From NCBI RefSeq assembly GCF_004745595.1, contig NZ_SRLH01000005.1:186001-250000 (forward strand): a stretch of 64,000 nt of DNA. The letters run 5' to 3'. The DNA is from Flavobacterium humi (GTDB lineage Bacteria; Bacteroidota; Bacteroidia; Flavobacteriales; Flavobacteriaceae). Below, piece after piece: positions 25,206 to 34,851 of this stretch (its first letter is position 1; every line of letters begins with the position of its first letter). Under the pieces are notes generated by a model. That model ran no database searches. It was not told where the DNA came from and worked only from the letters and a program-made list of their open reading frames with translations. A program made the translations under genes and the position numbers.

Positions 25206-26537
25206 ATGAGAAAAATATTTATTCTACTGGCATTTGCCTTTCTTGCAAAAGTAAATGCGCAGGATGCCAAACAAACGTACTCTTTCAGCTTGCAACAGGC
25301 AACTGAACATGCGTTGCAATACAATTATTCGGCCATTAATTCCGGAAGGGATATCGAAGCTGCCAAAAAGAAAAAATGGGAAACCACCACTATGGGTTTG
25401 CCGCAAATTAATGGCGCTGTAGATTATCAAAACAATTTCAAAATCCAAAAAACTTTGCTTCCGGGGGAATTAATTAATCAGCCTGGAACTTTTTTTGAAG
25501 CTGAAATGGGAACCAAACAAAATATGGGGGCAAGATTGACATTGAGCCAGCTTATTTTTGACGGTTCTTACATTGTTGGGCTCCAATCGGCTAAAGTGTA
25601 TTTGCAGCTTTTTGAAAATTCCAAAAGGAAAACAGATTCCGAAATTAGGGAAACGGTTACCAATTCCTATGGGAATGTGCTTTTGGCAGAAGAAAGCATT
25701 AAAGTTTTGGAACGCAACCAATCTATTTTGGAAAAAAATTATAAAGACGCCAACCAGATTTATAAAAACGGCCTTGGTGAAGAAGAAAGCGTAGAACAGA
25801 TTTCCATCACTTTGGCAACGGTAAAGAGCAATCTTAATAATGTGAAAAGATTACGGGAAGTGGCCTTGAAAATGCTTAAAATCAATCTGGGCATCGAACT
25901 AAATGACGAACTGACACTTACTGATAATTTAGAAGCTTTGTCACAATCCAATCTGGCACTGGCTTTGGAAAGCAACGAGTTTAATGTGAACAATACTGTT
26001 GATTATCAAATAGTATCCAACATGACCGAGCAGAAAAAACTTTTGCTGAAACTCGAAAAAAGCAAGGCATTGCCGTCGCTTGCTGCTAATGTCAATTTCG
26101 GGTACAACGCTTTTAGCCAATCGTTCAGTTTTTTTAACGAAAATCAAAAATGGTACAATTATTCTAATTTAGGCGTGGGTCTTAATGTTCCTATTTTCAG
26201 TAGTTTGGGAAGAAGTGCCAGGACACAACAGGCAAAAATAGCCTACGAGCAGGCAAAAACTTCACAAACCGAAACCGAGCAAATGCTGAAACTGCAATTC
26301 GAGAAATCAAAAAGTGAATTTGAGTTCAGTATCGAAGAATACGCAACAGCCAAAAGCAATTTGAACCTAGCCGAAAGAATCGAGAAAAAGCAACAAACCA
26401 AATTCGCGGAAGGACTATCGACCAGTTTTGAATTTACCGAAGCACAGCGCCAGTTGTATAGCGCCCAGCAAAGTTATTTGCAATCTATGGTAGATGTGAT
26501 CAACAAAAGAGCCGCACTGGAAAAAATCATAAAATAA
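25206..26537 (+). CDS. TolC-family outer-membrane efflux protein
   Basis: A 443-residue outer-membrane factor with signal peptide (LLAFAFLAKVNAQ), two tandem OEP domains of long heptad helices (NYKDANQIYKNGLGEEESVEQ; ARTQQAKIAYEQAKTSQTET) and barrel strands between them. It should form the trimeric exit duct for the adaptor and RND pump encoded directly downstream (21-base gap). Length fits the family. Confidence 0.93.
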   Translation: MRKIFILLAFAFLAKVNAQDAKQTYSFSLQQATEHALQYNYSAINSGRDIEAAKKKKWETTTMGLPQINGAVDYQNNFKIQKTLLPGELINQPGTFFEAEMGTKQNMGARLTLSQLIFDGSYIVGLQSAKVYLQLFENSKRKTDSEIRETVTNSYGNVLLAEESIKVLERNQSILEKNYKDANQIYKNGLGEEESVEQISITLATVKSNLNNVKRLREVALKMLKINLGIELNDELTLTDNLEALSQSNLALALESNEFNVNNTVDYQIVSNMTEQKKLLLKLEKSKALPSLAANVNFGYNAFSQSFSFFNENQKWYNYSNLGVGLNVPIFSSLGRSARTQQAKIAYEQAKTSQTETEQMLKLQFEKSKSEFEFSIEEYATAKSNLNLAERIEKKQQTKFAEGLSTSFEFTEAQRQLYSAQQSYLQSMVDVINKRAALEKIIK

Positions 26538-26558
26538 ACAACTAAACATATATACAAA

Positions 26559-27698
26559 ATGAAGAAGATATTTATCATTACATCGCTTTCAATACTGCTG
26601 TTTTCGTGCGGCAGCAAAGAGAATACATCCAATATCGATAACTTAATCGAGTCTAAAAACATAACGGAACTTAAAAGCAAAAGAGCGGCCATCCAGGCTG
26701 ATCTGGCAAAAATCGATGAGGCCCTGGCTTCCATGGAGAAAAAAACAGAAGAGGCTTTAGTGGAAACACTTGTTTTGAAAGATACGGCTTTCAACCATTA
26801 CCTTGAAATCCAGGGAAGTGTGGATACCAAAGAGAATATCCTGGTACAGCCGGAATTTTCAGGAGCCTTGGTTTCGTTTAATGCCAAAGCAGGCCAGAGA
26901 GTCGTAAAAGGGCAGGTTTTAGGCCGTATCGATGATGGAGGAATGGGTCAGCAATTGGCGCAAATCCAGACACAATACGAATTGGCCAAAACAACTTTTG
27001 AAAGACAAAAAAGATTATGGGACCAAAAAATCGGTTCTGAAATCCAGTATTTGCAAGCACAGACACAAATGGTCAGCTTACAGAAATCATTAGGGCAAAT
27101 GAGGGCTCAAATTGCCAAAACAGTTATCAAAGCGCCGTTTACAGGTGTAATCGATGAGGTTTTTGTAGAAAGAGGCCAGGTTGTGGCGCCAAGCCAGCAA
27201 GGGTTGATGCGTATCGTGAATTTATCGAATATGTATGTGTCAACATCTGTACCGGAAACATACATCGGAAAATTGAAAATCGGTTCTGAAGTAGATGTTT
27301 TCCTGACTTCTTTAGGAAAAACCTACAAAGGGAAAGTAAGACAGGTCGGAAGCTATATCAATCCAAACAACAGAAGTTTCGGTATTGAAGTGAGCGTGCC
27401 AAATCCTGAAAACTTATTGCGCCCGAACCAGGTTGCCAAGCTTAAAATCATCGATTATGCTACCAAAAATGCTATCGTGGTGCCAACCAATGTAATCCAG
27501 GAAGATGCAAGCGGGAACAAATTTGTCTTTACCGTAACCAATGCAAATGGAAAAGTGGGAACAGCCAAAAAAGTATTGGTTAAACTAGGAAAATCATCAG
27601 ATAATGTTACTGAAGTACTAAGCGGATTGGCTGCTGCCGATATCGTGGTAACCGAAGGGGCAAATACCATTTCCGAAGGAATGAAAGTGACATTCTAA
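26559..27698 (+). CDS. RND efflux periplasmic adaptor (membrane fusion protein)
   Basis: A 379-residue lipoprotein adaptor: lipobox LLFSCGS (Cys near 20), a coiled-coil stretch at 30-65, barrel-sandwich halves (ILVQPEFSGALVSFNAKAGQRVVKGQVLGRI and VIKAPFTGVIDEVFVERGQVV), a helical hairpin between them and a beta-barrel/MP-proximal C-terminus. It links the pump to the TolC-like channel. The 120-base gap to the pump gene holds a long inverted repeat. Confidence 0.93.
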   Translation: MKKIFIITSLSILLFSCGSKENTSNIDNLIESKNITELKSKRAAIQADLAKIDEALASMEKKTEEALVETLVLKDTAFNHYLEIQGSVDTKENILVQPEFSGALVSFNAKAGQRVVKGQVLGRIDDGGMGQQLAQIQTQYELAKTTFERQKRLWDQKIGSEIQYLQAQTQMVSLQKSLGQMRAQIAKTVIKAPFTGVIDEVFVERGQVVAPSQQGLMRIVNLSNMYVSTSVPETYIGKLKIGSEVDVFLTSLGKTYKGKVRQVGSYINPNNRSFGIEVSVPNPENLLRPNQVAKLKIIDYATKNAIVVPTNVIQEDASGNKFVFTVTNANGKVGTAKKVLVKLGKSSDNVTEVLSGLAAADIVVTEGANTISEGMKVTF

Positions 27699-27715
27699 AA
27701 AACTAGAGTTTCGTT

Positions 27716-27787
27716 AGGTTAGAGATTTAGATACTACGTAAGAATTTTGTTGGTCCTGAATCTCTTAAACTTCTAAAGATCTAACCT
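27716..27787 (+). repeat. 16-bp inverted repeat between adaptor and pump genes
   Basis: AGGTTAGA-nn-TTTAGA (27716-27731) is mirrored by TCTAAA-nn-TCTAACCT (27772-27787), 14 of 16 bases paired, 40-base loop containing AATCTCT (27759-27765), which can pair alternatively with AGAGATT (27721-27727). No T-run follows, so it is not a plain terminator. It may modulate pump expression relative to the adaptor or protect mRNA ends. Confidence 0.5.
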
Positions 27788-27818
27788 TTCAGGCTTTAAC
27801 CTTATAAACTAAACAAAA

Positions 27819-30800
27819 ATGAGTCATCAAAGTAAAGAATTTAGTATATCAAGCTGGGCTGTAGACAATCGTGTCACAGTATACATCTTGACGTTATTGA
27901 TTGTTATTACGGGAGTTATCGCCTACATAACAATGCCGCGTGAAGATTTCCCGGAAATTATTGAAAATAAAGTCTATATCTCATCTGTTTTCCCTGGGAA
28001 CTCTGCGGAAGACGTTGAAAAATTAATCGTAAAACCACTCGAGAAGGAAATCAAGAACATTTCCGGGGTGGAAAAAATCACTTCGAGTTCTTTCCAGGAC
28101 TACGGGATGATTATCGTGGAATTTGGCGATAAAGTAACTATTGAAGATGCCAAAACCAAAGTAAAAGATAAAGTTGATATTGTAAAAGCCGATACCGACT
28201 GGCCTAACCTGGACAACGGAAGTAAAGTCGAGCCGAGTGTTTTCGAATTGAATATTTCGGAAGAAGTGCCTATCCTGAACATCAACCTTCAGGGGAATTA
28301 TACTACTCAGCAATTAAAGAAATACGGAGAACAGCTTCAGGATGACATCGAAGAAATCCCGGAAGTTAAAAAAGTAGACATCCTTGGGGTTGACGATAAA
28401 GAAGTGGAAATTGCAGTTGACATTTTCAAAATGACCGCGGCCCAGGTTTCATTCGACGAAATCCAAAATGCGGTTAAATATGAAAACATGACGCTTTCCG
28501 GCGGGAATTTAATTTCACAAGGTTCCCGAAACAACATCAGGATCGTTGGAGAGATCAAAGACCCGAAAGAACTGGAAAACGTGATTGTAAAATCATACGG
28601 CGGGACAGTGTACCTTAAAGATATTGCGGTTGTAAGTTTTAAGGAAAAAGAAAAAACAACCTATGCCCGTGAAAAAGGCACCGAAGTTGTCATGCTTAAC
28701 GTTAAAAAACGTTCCAACCAGAATATGATTTCTGCCATAGAGCAGGTTAAGGAAAAACTGAACGAGGCAAAGGCTTCTTACCTTCCTTCAAACTTAAAAA
28801 TCGAACTTACAAACGACCAGTCTTCCCGTGTGGAACACCAGGTAGATGAACTTTCCAACCACATTATTTTCGGTATTGTACTGGTAATGATCGTGCTGAT
28901 GTTTACGATGGGTTTACGAAATTCCTTGTTTGTAGGAGCAGCTATCCCATTGTCTATGCTGATGGCTTTCAGTATCCTTTCTGCTTTCGGGCTTACGCTA
29001 AACACCATGGTGCTTTTCGGATTGGTTATGGGACTTGGGATGCTCGTGGATGATGGTATCGTGGTGGTCGACAACGTTTTTGCCAATATGAAAAAAGGAA
29101 TGGACCGCGTCCACGCCTCCAAAATAGGTATCGGCGAAATCGCATGGCCGGTAATTTCTTCTACGGCTACTACCTTAATGGCCTTCTTACCGTTTTTATT
29201 GTGGCCGGGTACCATGGGTAAATTCATGAAGTATTTCCCGATTACCCTAACGGTGACCCTGTCTGCGTCATTATTCGTAGCGATGGTTGTGAATGCTGCC
29301 ATGACAGGAGGTTCGATGGATACTGAAGACAGGAACGTTTCTAAAAAATCGGCCAAGCTCTATTCCATAATTTTTACAATAGTTGCAGTTATTTTTGTAT
29401 TGATTGGAAATATTTACGACTCTAAATTTGCAAGGGCAATAGGGCATTTGGCCATCATATCACTTGGTTTGATGTGGTTGTATAAACTGAAATTGTACCA
29501 ATGGACACAGGATTTCCAGCATAGTTTTTTCCCAAGGATGGAAAACAAGTACAAAAGTTTCTTGTCAAAAATCCTTACGGGTAAGAGAGCCTGGATCGCT
29601 TTGGCCGGAATTATCGGGATGCTGTTCTTCTCTTTCATACTTTTAGGTGTTTTCCCTAGAAAAGTATTGTTTTTCCCGGATAATATTCCAAACCAGGTTA
29701 TTACTTACATCGAATATCCGCAGGGAACCGATATCAAGAAAACCAATAATGCGACGCTTTTTGTTGAAAAACAGGTGATTTCCATCTTAAGCAAATACAT
29801 AGACCCGAAAACGAACAAGAACTTCCTTGCCGAATCGATTGTATCGCAAGTAGGGGTTGGGGCAGGAAATCCGAATGTGGATGCCGGTTCCGCTTCCGAA
29901 ACACCATACAAAGGAAAAGTAACGGTCAATTTCTCTGAGTTTAAATTCAGGAGAGGGATCAATACGGCTGATATCCTGGAGGAAATCAGGGGCAAAGTGA
30001 AAGGAATCGCCGGAGCGACCGTAACCGTTGAAAAAGATGCAAACGGACCGCCTGCCGGATACCCAATCAGTGTGCAGTTGACCGGTATCGATTATGATGT
30101 GATGCTTAAGGAAGCAGACAAGATGATTGCCTTTATCAATTCGAAAAATATTCCGGGAATCGAACGTTTGAGTATCGATGTTAACAAGGAAAGCCCGGAA
30201 CTTGAAGTAAAAGTGGACAGGGTAAATGCCGGAAGCCTTGGGGTTTCTACAGGCCAGGTAGGATTCAATTTGCGCCGTTCGGTATACGGACAGGAAATCT
30301 CTACATACAAAGAAGGCGATGATGATTACAACATCACCATGCGTATGCAGGACGATCAGCGTAAGAATGAAAACATACTGTTCAACCAGTCGTTGACATT
30401 CCGAAACCAGAACAACGGTCAAATGATGCAAGTGCCTATTTCAGCTGTTTCACAAACAGAGAAAACCACTACCTACAATCAGATCAAAAGGAAAAACCAG
30501 AAACGAATCATGACGGTTTACTCCAATGTACTGACAGGTTATAACGGAGACGAAATCACCAAGCAAATCGAAGCCAGCTTAAAAGGATATAAATTGCCTA
30601 AAAGCGTAACGTATTCGTTCTCAGGGGTTCAAGAAGAGCAAGGTAAAAACCAAAGCTTCCTTATGTATGCCCTTTTCCTGGCCTTGGCAGGGATTATGAT
30701 CATCATCGTATTGCAGTTTAATTCGGTTTCGAAAACCCTGGTAATCTTGTTTACCGTTTTACTGAGTTTCAGTGGGGTGTTCTACGGATATGTCATCGCC

Positions 30801-31286
30801 AATATGGATTTCGTAATCCTGATGACCATGATGGGAATCATTTCCCTGGCGGGTATCGTTGTGAAGAACGGAATCGTACTGATGGACTTCTTTGTACTGT
30901 TATTGGACAAAAAAGTGGCCGATAATAGATTGACAAGCCATGATGATTTAACGTTAGATGAAATAAAAGAAGTGATTATCGAATCCGGAAAATCAAGGTT
31001 ACGTCCTGTATTGTTAACCGCCTTGACTGCCGTTTTAGGATTGATTCCTCTGGCCATCGGGTTGAATTTCGATTTCTTCTCTTTAATTACAGATTTGAAC
31101 CCGCACTTGTTCATGGGTGGAGACAACGTAATCTTCTGGGGGCCGCTGGCATGGACGATCATCTTCGGATTAACGTATGCAACCGTGCTGACACTGGTAA
31201 TGGTTCCGGTAATGTTCTACCTTGTGAAAAGGGTGAAATACTGGTTGCGTGACCGCAGAAACAGGACTGTTGCCCTTGACAATTAA
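27819..31286 (+). CDS. RND efflux pump inner-membrane permease (AcrB/MexB-like)
   Basis: An 1155-residue RND permease with 12 membrane helices in two halves: TM1 (VYILTLLIVITGVIAYI), porter motifs, then TM2-6 with LGMLVDDGIVVVDNVF (the proton relay Asp pair region in TM4), and the second half with GIVVKNGIVLMDFF. Longer than typical AcrB by about 100 residues; the extra material is around residues 490-590, including a pair of hydrophobic segments after TM6. Last gene of the tetR operon, followed by a strong terminator. Substrates are unknown. Confidence 0.94.
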   Translation: MSHQSKEFSISSWAVDNRVTVYILTLLIVITGVIAYITMPREDFPEIIENKVYISSVFPGNSAEDVEKLIVKPLEKEIKNISGVEKITSSSFQDYGMIIVEFGDKVTIEDAKTKVKDKVDIVKADTDWPNLDNGSKVEPSVFELNISEEVPILNINLQGNYTTQQLKKYGEQLQDDIEEIPEVKKVDILGVDDKEVEIAVDIFKMTAAQVSFDEIQNAVKYENMTLSGGNLISQGSRNNIRIVGEIKDPKELENVIVKSYGGTVYLKDIAVVSFKEKEKTTYAREKGTEVVMLNVKKRSNQNMISAIEQVKEKLNEAKASYLPSNLKIELTNDQSSRVEHQVDELSNHIIFGIVLVMIVLMFTMGLRNSLFVGAAIPLSMLMAFSILSAFGLTLNTMVLFGLVMGLGMLVDDGIVVVDNVFANMKKGMDRVHASKIGIGEIAWPVISSTATTLMAFLPFLLWPGTMGKFMKYFPITLTVTLSASLFVAMVVNAAMTGGSMDTEDRNVSKKSAKLYSIIFTIVAVIFVLIGNIYDSKFARAIGHLAIISLGLMWLYKLKLYQWTQDFQHSFFPRMENKYKSFLSKILTGKRAWIALAGIIGMLFFSFILLGVFPRKVLFFPDNIPNQVITYIEYPQGTDIKKTNNATLFVEKQVISILSKYIDPKTNKNFLAESIVSQVGVGAGNPNVDAGSASETPYKGKVTVNFSEFKFRRGINTADILEEIRGKVKGIAGATVTVEKDANGPPAGYPISVQLTGIDYDVMLKEADKMIAFINSKNIPGIERLSIDVNKESPELEVKVDRVNAGSLGVSTGQVGFNLRRSVYGQEISTYKEGDDDYNITMRMQDDQRKNENILFNQSLTFRNQNNGQMMQVPISAVSQTEKTTTYNQIKRKNQKRIMTVYSNVLTGYNGDEITKQIEASLKGYKLPKSVTYSFSGVQEEQGKNQSFLMYALFLALAGIMIIIVLQFNSVSKTLVILFTVLLSFSGVFYGYVIANMDFVILMTMMGIISLAGIVVKNGIVLMDFFVLLLDKKVADNRLTSHDDLTLDEIKEVIIESGKSRLRPVLLTALTAVLGLIPLAIGLNFDFFSLITDLNPHLFMGGDNVIFWGPLAWTIIFGLTYATVLTLVMVPVMFYLVKRVKYWLRDRRNRTVALDN

Positions 31287-31306
31287 TAATTGTAACCATA
31301 ATAAAT

Positions 31307-31340
31307 AAAAAAAGCCTCAAAATCATTTTTGAGGCTTTTT
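31307..31340. terminator. Bidirectional terminator after RND pump
   Basis: AAAAAGCCTCAAAA / TTTTGAGGCTTTTT stem between the convergent pump and DUF3078 genes. Confidence 0.88.
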
Positions 31341-31343
31341 CAT

Positions 31344-32294
31344 TTAAAAACTATATTCTAATCCGACTCCCAGGATTTGTTTCAGCTGTACTTTCGGCCC
31401 GACCGTAACCTGGACACCGTCGATATTTTCCTTGGCTTTGATATCATCGTCATACATAAGATGGGTGCCGATGGTCGCTTTTACATATTGATTGACAACC
31501 AGGTCCAACTGCAGTTGCCAGTCTACGTCAACATTCCCAAATTTATTGATATAATCAGAATAGAGTACCAAACGGTTTTCCATGAAAATGTTCCTGAAAA
31601 TCTCATCCTTATGGTTGCAGGTAAACAAAAAACCCATTTCTGTCCTGGTTTTCCGTCCAAGCGAAACAATATTCCCGGTGTCGTCATAGACGGCTTTCGT
31701 CACTCCAAAGGCACCTTCATTAGCCAGTCGCCGGTCTAATACGAAAGTGGTTTTAAAAGTAAGCGGCGAGATATACAAGGTGAGTTTTGCCTCCTTATTT
31801 ACATATTCAGCACCACTTCCCAGGAAAACATAAGCCGGGGCGAATAATTTGGAAATGGCTTTATCCCTGTTAGGGTAGGCGTAACCATTTGTAAATTGTG
31901 TATTGAAGTTGAACTTTGCCGAATAATACCATCTCGAAATCGTATCGTTCCGAAATCCGAAAGTCGAATTCAGGTGCAAGGCATCGTCAGTTTTCTGGAT
32001 ACCGTTGCCATCCTGTTTGTTGACACCGTATTTAAACAGTAATTCGTTATGCCATTTCGTGTTTTTGTATTCGTAAAGACGGGTAAATTGGCCCTTTAAT
32101 AATCCTGAAACGGAATTCACGCCACCGGCGCTCCAGTTTACAAAAGCAATTTCGCTAATGTCAAAACCTACTTTGTTTTCTTTTTTCCAATGGGATGTGC
32201 TATCGGGGAGTGAGGTGATGATTTTGGTCTGGGAAAAGGCCGGTAACCCATAAAAAAATAGGGCCAATGCAAATACTAGTAATTTTTTTTTCAT
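31344..32294 (-). CDS. DUF3078 outer-membrane protein
   Basis: A 316-residue protein with signal peptide (LFFYGLPAFSQ) and the DUF3078 signature FDISEIAFVNWSAGGVNSVSG. The rest is a chain of amphipathic strands ending in GVGLEYSF with a terminal Phe, so an outer-membrane barrel is expected. Function unknown in the family. Convergent with the RND pump. Confidence 0.88.
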   Translation of the reverse strand: MKKKLLVFALALFFYGLPAFSQTKIITSLPDSTSHWKKENKVGFDISEIAFVNWSAGGVNSVSGLLKGQFTRLYEYKNTKWHNELLFKYGVNKQDGNGIQKTDDALHLNSTFGFRNDTISRWYYSAKFNFNTQFTNGYAYPNRDKAISKLFAPAYVFLGSGAEYVNKEAKLTLYISPLTFKTTFVLDRRLANEGAFGVTKAVYDDTGNIVSLGRKTRTEMGFLFTCNHKDEIFRNIFMENRLVLYSDYINKFGNVDVDWQLQLDLVVNQYVKATIGTHLMYDDDIKAKENIDGVQVTVGPKVQLKQILGVGLEYSF

Positions 32295-32367
32295 TCGTTG
32301 TCTGATTTGGTGTGCAAAAATCGGCTTTTCGACAAAAAAAGAAAATAAATTGGCGCTTTTTTTAAAT

Positions 32368-32400
32368 AAAAAACCTCAAAAAATAATTTTGAGGTTTCTT
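32368..32400 (-). terminator. Terminator of the tRNA-Ala transcript
   Basis: On the minus strand AACCTCAAAA and TTTTTTGAGGTT form a stem followed by a run of T. It lies about 90 bases past the tRNA. Confidence 0.75.
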
Positions 32401-32438
32401 GGTTTTTGGTTTGGTTTTTTGGTGTTAATCGTAAATTC

Positions 32439-32479
32439 CGGAACTCTTTTTACAGGTAAAGTGTTGAAATTGAGTTCCG
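32439..32479 (-). repeat. Inverted repeat in the tRNA 3' trailer
   Basis: CGGAACTC (32439-32446) and GAGTTCCG (32472-32479) form an 8-bp stem around a 25-base loop that itself can pair CTTTAC with GTAAA. It lies between the tRNA 3' end and its terminator; possibly a processing determinant. Confidence 0.4.
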
Positions 32480-32490
32480 TTGTCATTTTG

Positions 32491-32564
32491 TGGAGAATAC
32501 CGGATTCGAACCGGTCACCTCTTGCCTGCCAGGCAAGCGCTCTAGCCAAATGAGCTAATCCCCC
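32491..32564 (-). tRNA. tRNA-Ala (anticodon GGC)
   Basis: A 74-base cloverleaf on the minus strand: acceptor GGGGGAT pairs with ATTCTCC and includes the G3-U70 wobble that identifies tRNA-Ala; D arm AGCTC...GAGC; anticodon arm CTTGC-CTGGCAG-GCAAG with anticodon GGC; T arm ACCGG-TTCGAAT-CCGGT; discriminator A. CCA is not encoded. It reads GCC/GCU codons. Confidence 0.96.
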
Positions 32565-32627
32565 AAAACTGTTGCCAAATATAATCTTTTTATTGAATAA
32601 TTTATATTTTTGCTAAAATTTTTTAGC

Positions 32628-32951
32628 ATGGATATCACGATAAAAATAATCGATAGGGAAGGGAAAGCCCATGAAGTGCAGGCTCCGACAGATATGAATA
32701 TGAATGTCATGGAATTGGTCAGAATGTACGAAATTGCCCCTGAAGGCACTATCGGGATATGCGGTGGAATGGCCATGTGCGCCTCCTGCCAGTGTTACGT
32801 GCTCAATGATGTGGCGCTCCCGGAAAAAAGCGATGATGAAGAAGCCATGCTTTGGGAAGCCTTCCATGTAAAAGAGAACAGCCGCCTGGGCTGCCAAATC
32901 AACCTTACTCCGGAAATTGACGGCTTGGCCATCGAGCTTGCTCCGGAATAA
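32628..32951 (+). CDS. 2Fe-2S ferredoxin
   Basis: A 107-residue adrenodoxin-type ferredoxin. Ligands C45, C51 and C54 in GICGGMAMCASCQC and C89 in SRLGCQI give the C-x5-C-x2-C ... C pattern. I start at ATG 32628 (MDITIKIIDREGK), which matches family starts. An electron donor role is expected, partner unknown. It precedes the polyamine-like operon by 100 bases, and whether it belongs to that system is open. Confidence 0.92.
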   Translation: MDITIKIIDREGKAHEVQAPTDMNMNVMELVRMYEIAPEGTIGICGGMAMCASCQCYVLNDVALPEKSDDEEAMLWEAFHVKENSRLGCQINLTPEIDGLAIELAPE

Positions 32952-33051
32952 TGCCTCAAAAACAATAATTTCCCTTTTTTTGTAACAAAAAATTAACACC
33001 TGCGTATAACTACCATTATTTTACAAGCAAACATTTTTTGGTAGTATTTAC

Positions 33052-33414
33052 ATGAATTCAATTTCCTATTCTCCGGGTTTACATAAATTAATGACGCTTC
33101 AGGTCGATAAAGCCGAAAAACTTACCGATAGCTCGGGATTTGTCGCTTTTACGGATTCCATCCTGGAAAAATACGATTTGGAAAAAGTGGGTGTCGTTGT
33201 TCATGATTTCGATAACAACAGTTTTACGATCGCCGTTTGCCTGAAGGAATCCCATATTTGCATACATACCTGGCCCGAGTTTGGCCAACTGACATTTGAC
33301 GTTTATTTGTGCAACTACCTTCAGGATAATTCCCAAAAGGTAAAAGCCATTACGGATGCCTATGTCGCTTATTTTGAAGGGGTCATTATTAAGGATTTTG
33401 AAATTAACAGATAA
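33052..33414 (+). CDS. S-adenosylmethionine decarboxylase-like protein (SpeD family)
   Basis: A 120-residue pyruvoyl-type AdoMet decarboxylase. The self-cleavage motif KESHICIHTWPE has E66-S67, where Ser67 would become the pyruvoyl group, H72 matches the processing His and C87 (DVYLCNY) the conserved catalytic Cys, so activity is expected. It makes decarboxylated AdoMet, the aminopropyl donor for the aminopropyltransferase encoded 1.6 kb downstream in the same operon; a 3-base gap separates it from the DUF4178 gene. Confidence 0.88.
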   Translation: MNSISYSPGLHKLMTLQVDKAEKLTDSSGFVAFTDSILEKYDLEKVGVVVHDFDNNSFTIAVCLKESHICIHTWPEFGQLTFDVYLCNYLQDNSQKVKAITDAYVAYFEGVIIKDFEINR

Positions 33415-33417
33415 AAT

Positions 33418-34650
33418 ATGAAAATATCTTGTTCCGAATGTAATGTTGCCACTGACCTGGAAATACGTTTCGATGTAGCGAGTTTTGCCTGCCCCAATTG
33501 CCAGAGTTTGTATACCATTTCTCCGGAAGGAATGCGGTTGCATACAAAATTCAAGTACCAGCCGGAGGATACAGGATTGGCCATTGGGCAAAAAGGGATT
33601 CTAAGAAAAGAAGAATATACCGTAACAGGGTCATTGGTAAAGAAAACATACGGTAAATATTATTGGAGGGAATATATCCTGCAAAACGCCTCAGGTGATT
33701 TTGTATATCTTTCCGAAGCAGATGGCCATTGGATTTTACTGACAGATATTGAAGAAAAACACAATGTCAAGGACCATCCGCCTTATATTGACCATGGTGA
33801 CATGAGATTGAACCTGTACGAGTATACCGATGCCGAAATTGTTGCCGCACAAGGTTATTTTGATTTTGTAGTGCCGGATAAGAAAGTAAGCATGTTTGAA
33901 TATATTTCGCCACCTTACTGCATTTCCATCGAAAGGCTAAATGACGTTGAAAATAATTTTCTGGGAGAGCATATTTCAAAAGCGGAAATCCGAAAGGCAT
34001 TTCCTTCTTTGGCGCTACCGTACCAGCATGGAGTAGGAATTGTCCAGCCTTTTTACCTGAATGTCAAGAATACGGCCATCATTTTCTGTGCTACGGCTAT
34101 TTTGATTTTTGCTTCGCATGCACTGATTTACAGCAACAGGGCGGAAGAAACTGTTTTAAGCAAGGATTTCCTCTTTAGTGATTTCATTAATAAGGATTTT
34201 GTAAGTCCTTCTTTTACTCTCGAAGGCGGTTCTGCTCCCATGACAGTTTCGGCCCAAACCAACACCAACAATTCATGGGCAAATGTCCAGGTCGCTTTGA
34301 TAAACGAAACCACGAACGAAGAAGTGTATGCCAATAAGGATGTCGAATATTACCACGGCTATACCGATGGGGAAAATTGGACGGAAGGAGATAATAATGA
34401 GAAATTTTATCTCTGCGGTGTCAACGCCGGGAAATACCATCTTACGATAACACCACAAAAAGCAACCGAAGATCAGGGAAATCTTAGTATGAAGGTAGAT
34501 GTGGTCTGGAGCCAGCCTTCTACCTGGAATGCCTGGATTCCTATTGTCCTGATGGGACTTGCGATGATCGGAGTGTATTATCTCAACGTAAATTTCGAAC
34601 GTACCCGATGGGCAGAAAGCGATTATTCACCTTTTGATGAAGAAGAATAA
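33418..34650 (+). CDS. DUF4178 protein with zinc ribbon and two membrane helices
   Basis: A 410-residue protein. It begins with a zinc-ribbon-like pair (CSECN and CPNCQ), then a DUF4178 domain (LAIGQKGILRKEEYTVTGSL, YYWREYILQNASGDFVYLSE, DGHWILLTDI). After it come a membrane helix (TAIIFCATAILIFASHALIY), a beta-rich extracytoplasmic region (about residues 250-370, including SWANVQVALINETTNEEV) and a second helix (WIPIVLMGLAMIGVYYLNV). It is part of the overlapping operon with DUF350 and aminopropyltransferase genes. No catalytic motif is visible; it may be a sensor or scaffold. Confidence 0.85.
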   Translation: MKISCSECNVATDLEIRFDVASFACPNCQSLYTISPEGMRLHTKFKYQPEDTGLAIGQKGILRKEEYTVTGSLVKKTYGKYYWREYILQNASGDFVYLSEADGHWILLTDIEEKHNVKDHPPYIDHGDMRLNLYEYTDAEIVAAQGYFDFVVPDKKVSMFEYISPPYCISIERLNDVENNFLGEHISKAEIRKAFPSLALPYQHGVGIVQPFYLNVKNTAIIFCATAILIFASHALIYSNRAEETVLSKDFLFSDFINKDFVSPSFTLEGGSAPMTVSAQTNTNNSWANVQVALINETTNEEVYANKDVEYYHGYTDGENWTEGDNNEKFYLCGVNAGKYHLTITPQKATEDQGNLSMKVDVVWSQPSTWNAWIPIVLMGLAMIGVYYLNVNFERTRWAESDYSPFDEEE

Positions 34651-34836
34651 ATGGAAAATATATTTAAATTTATAAAAAGCAACGTTTGGGCCATTGTCAT
34701 CGGATTGTTTTTCTATTCCGTATACCTGTATTTTACCTTTTCGGGAAACAGGATCTGCGATTGTGAAAAAACAGAAAAATACAATTCGTCCCAAACCGGA
34801 AGAAGAGGTTCAATCAATCATTTTTATCATAAATAA
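34651..34836 (+). CDS. Small single-pass membrane protein
   Basis: A 61-residue protein with one hydrophobic segment (VWAIVIGLFFYSVYLYFTF) and a CDC motif just after it. The ATG directly follows the stop of the DUF4178 gene with no gap, so translation coupling and a role in the same system are likely. No family recognised. Confidence 0.7.
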   Translation: MENIFKFIKSNVWAIVIGLFFYSVYLYFTFSGNRICDCEKTEKYNSSQTGRRGSINHFYHK

Positions 34837-34851
34837 CCAAATTAAACTATT

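Noticed and set aside
29787..30431. 214-codon open frame antisense to the RND pump
   Set aside because: It overlaps a strongly conserved porter region, has no family features and low-complexity composition expected of an antisense shadow.
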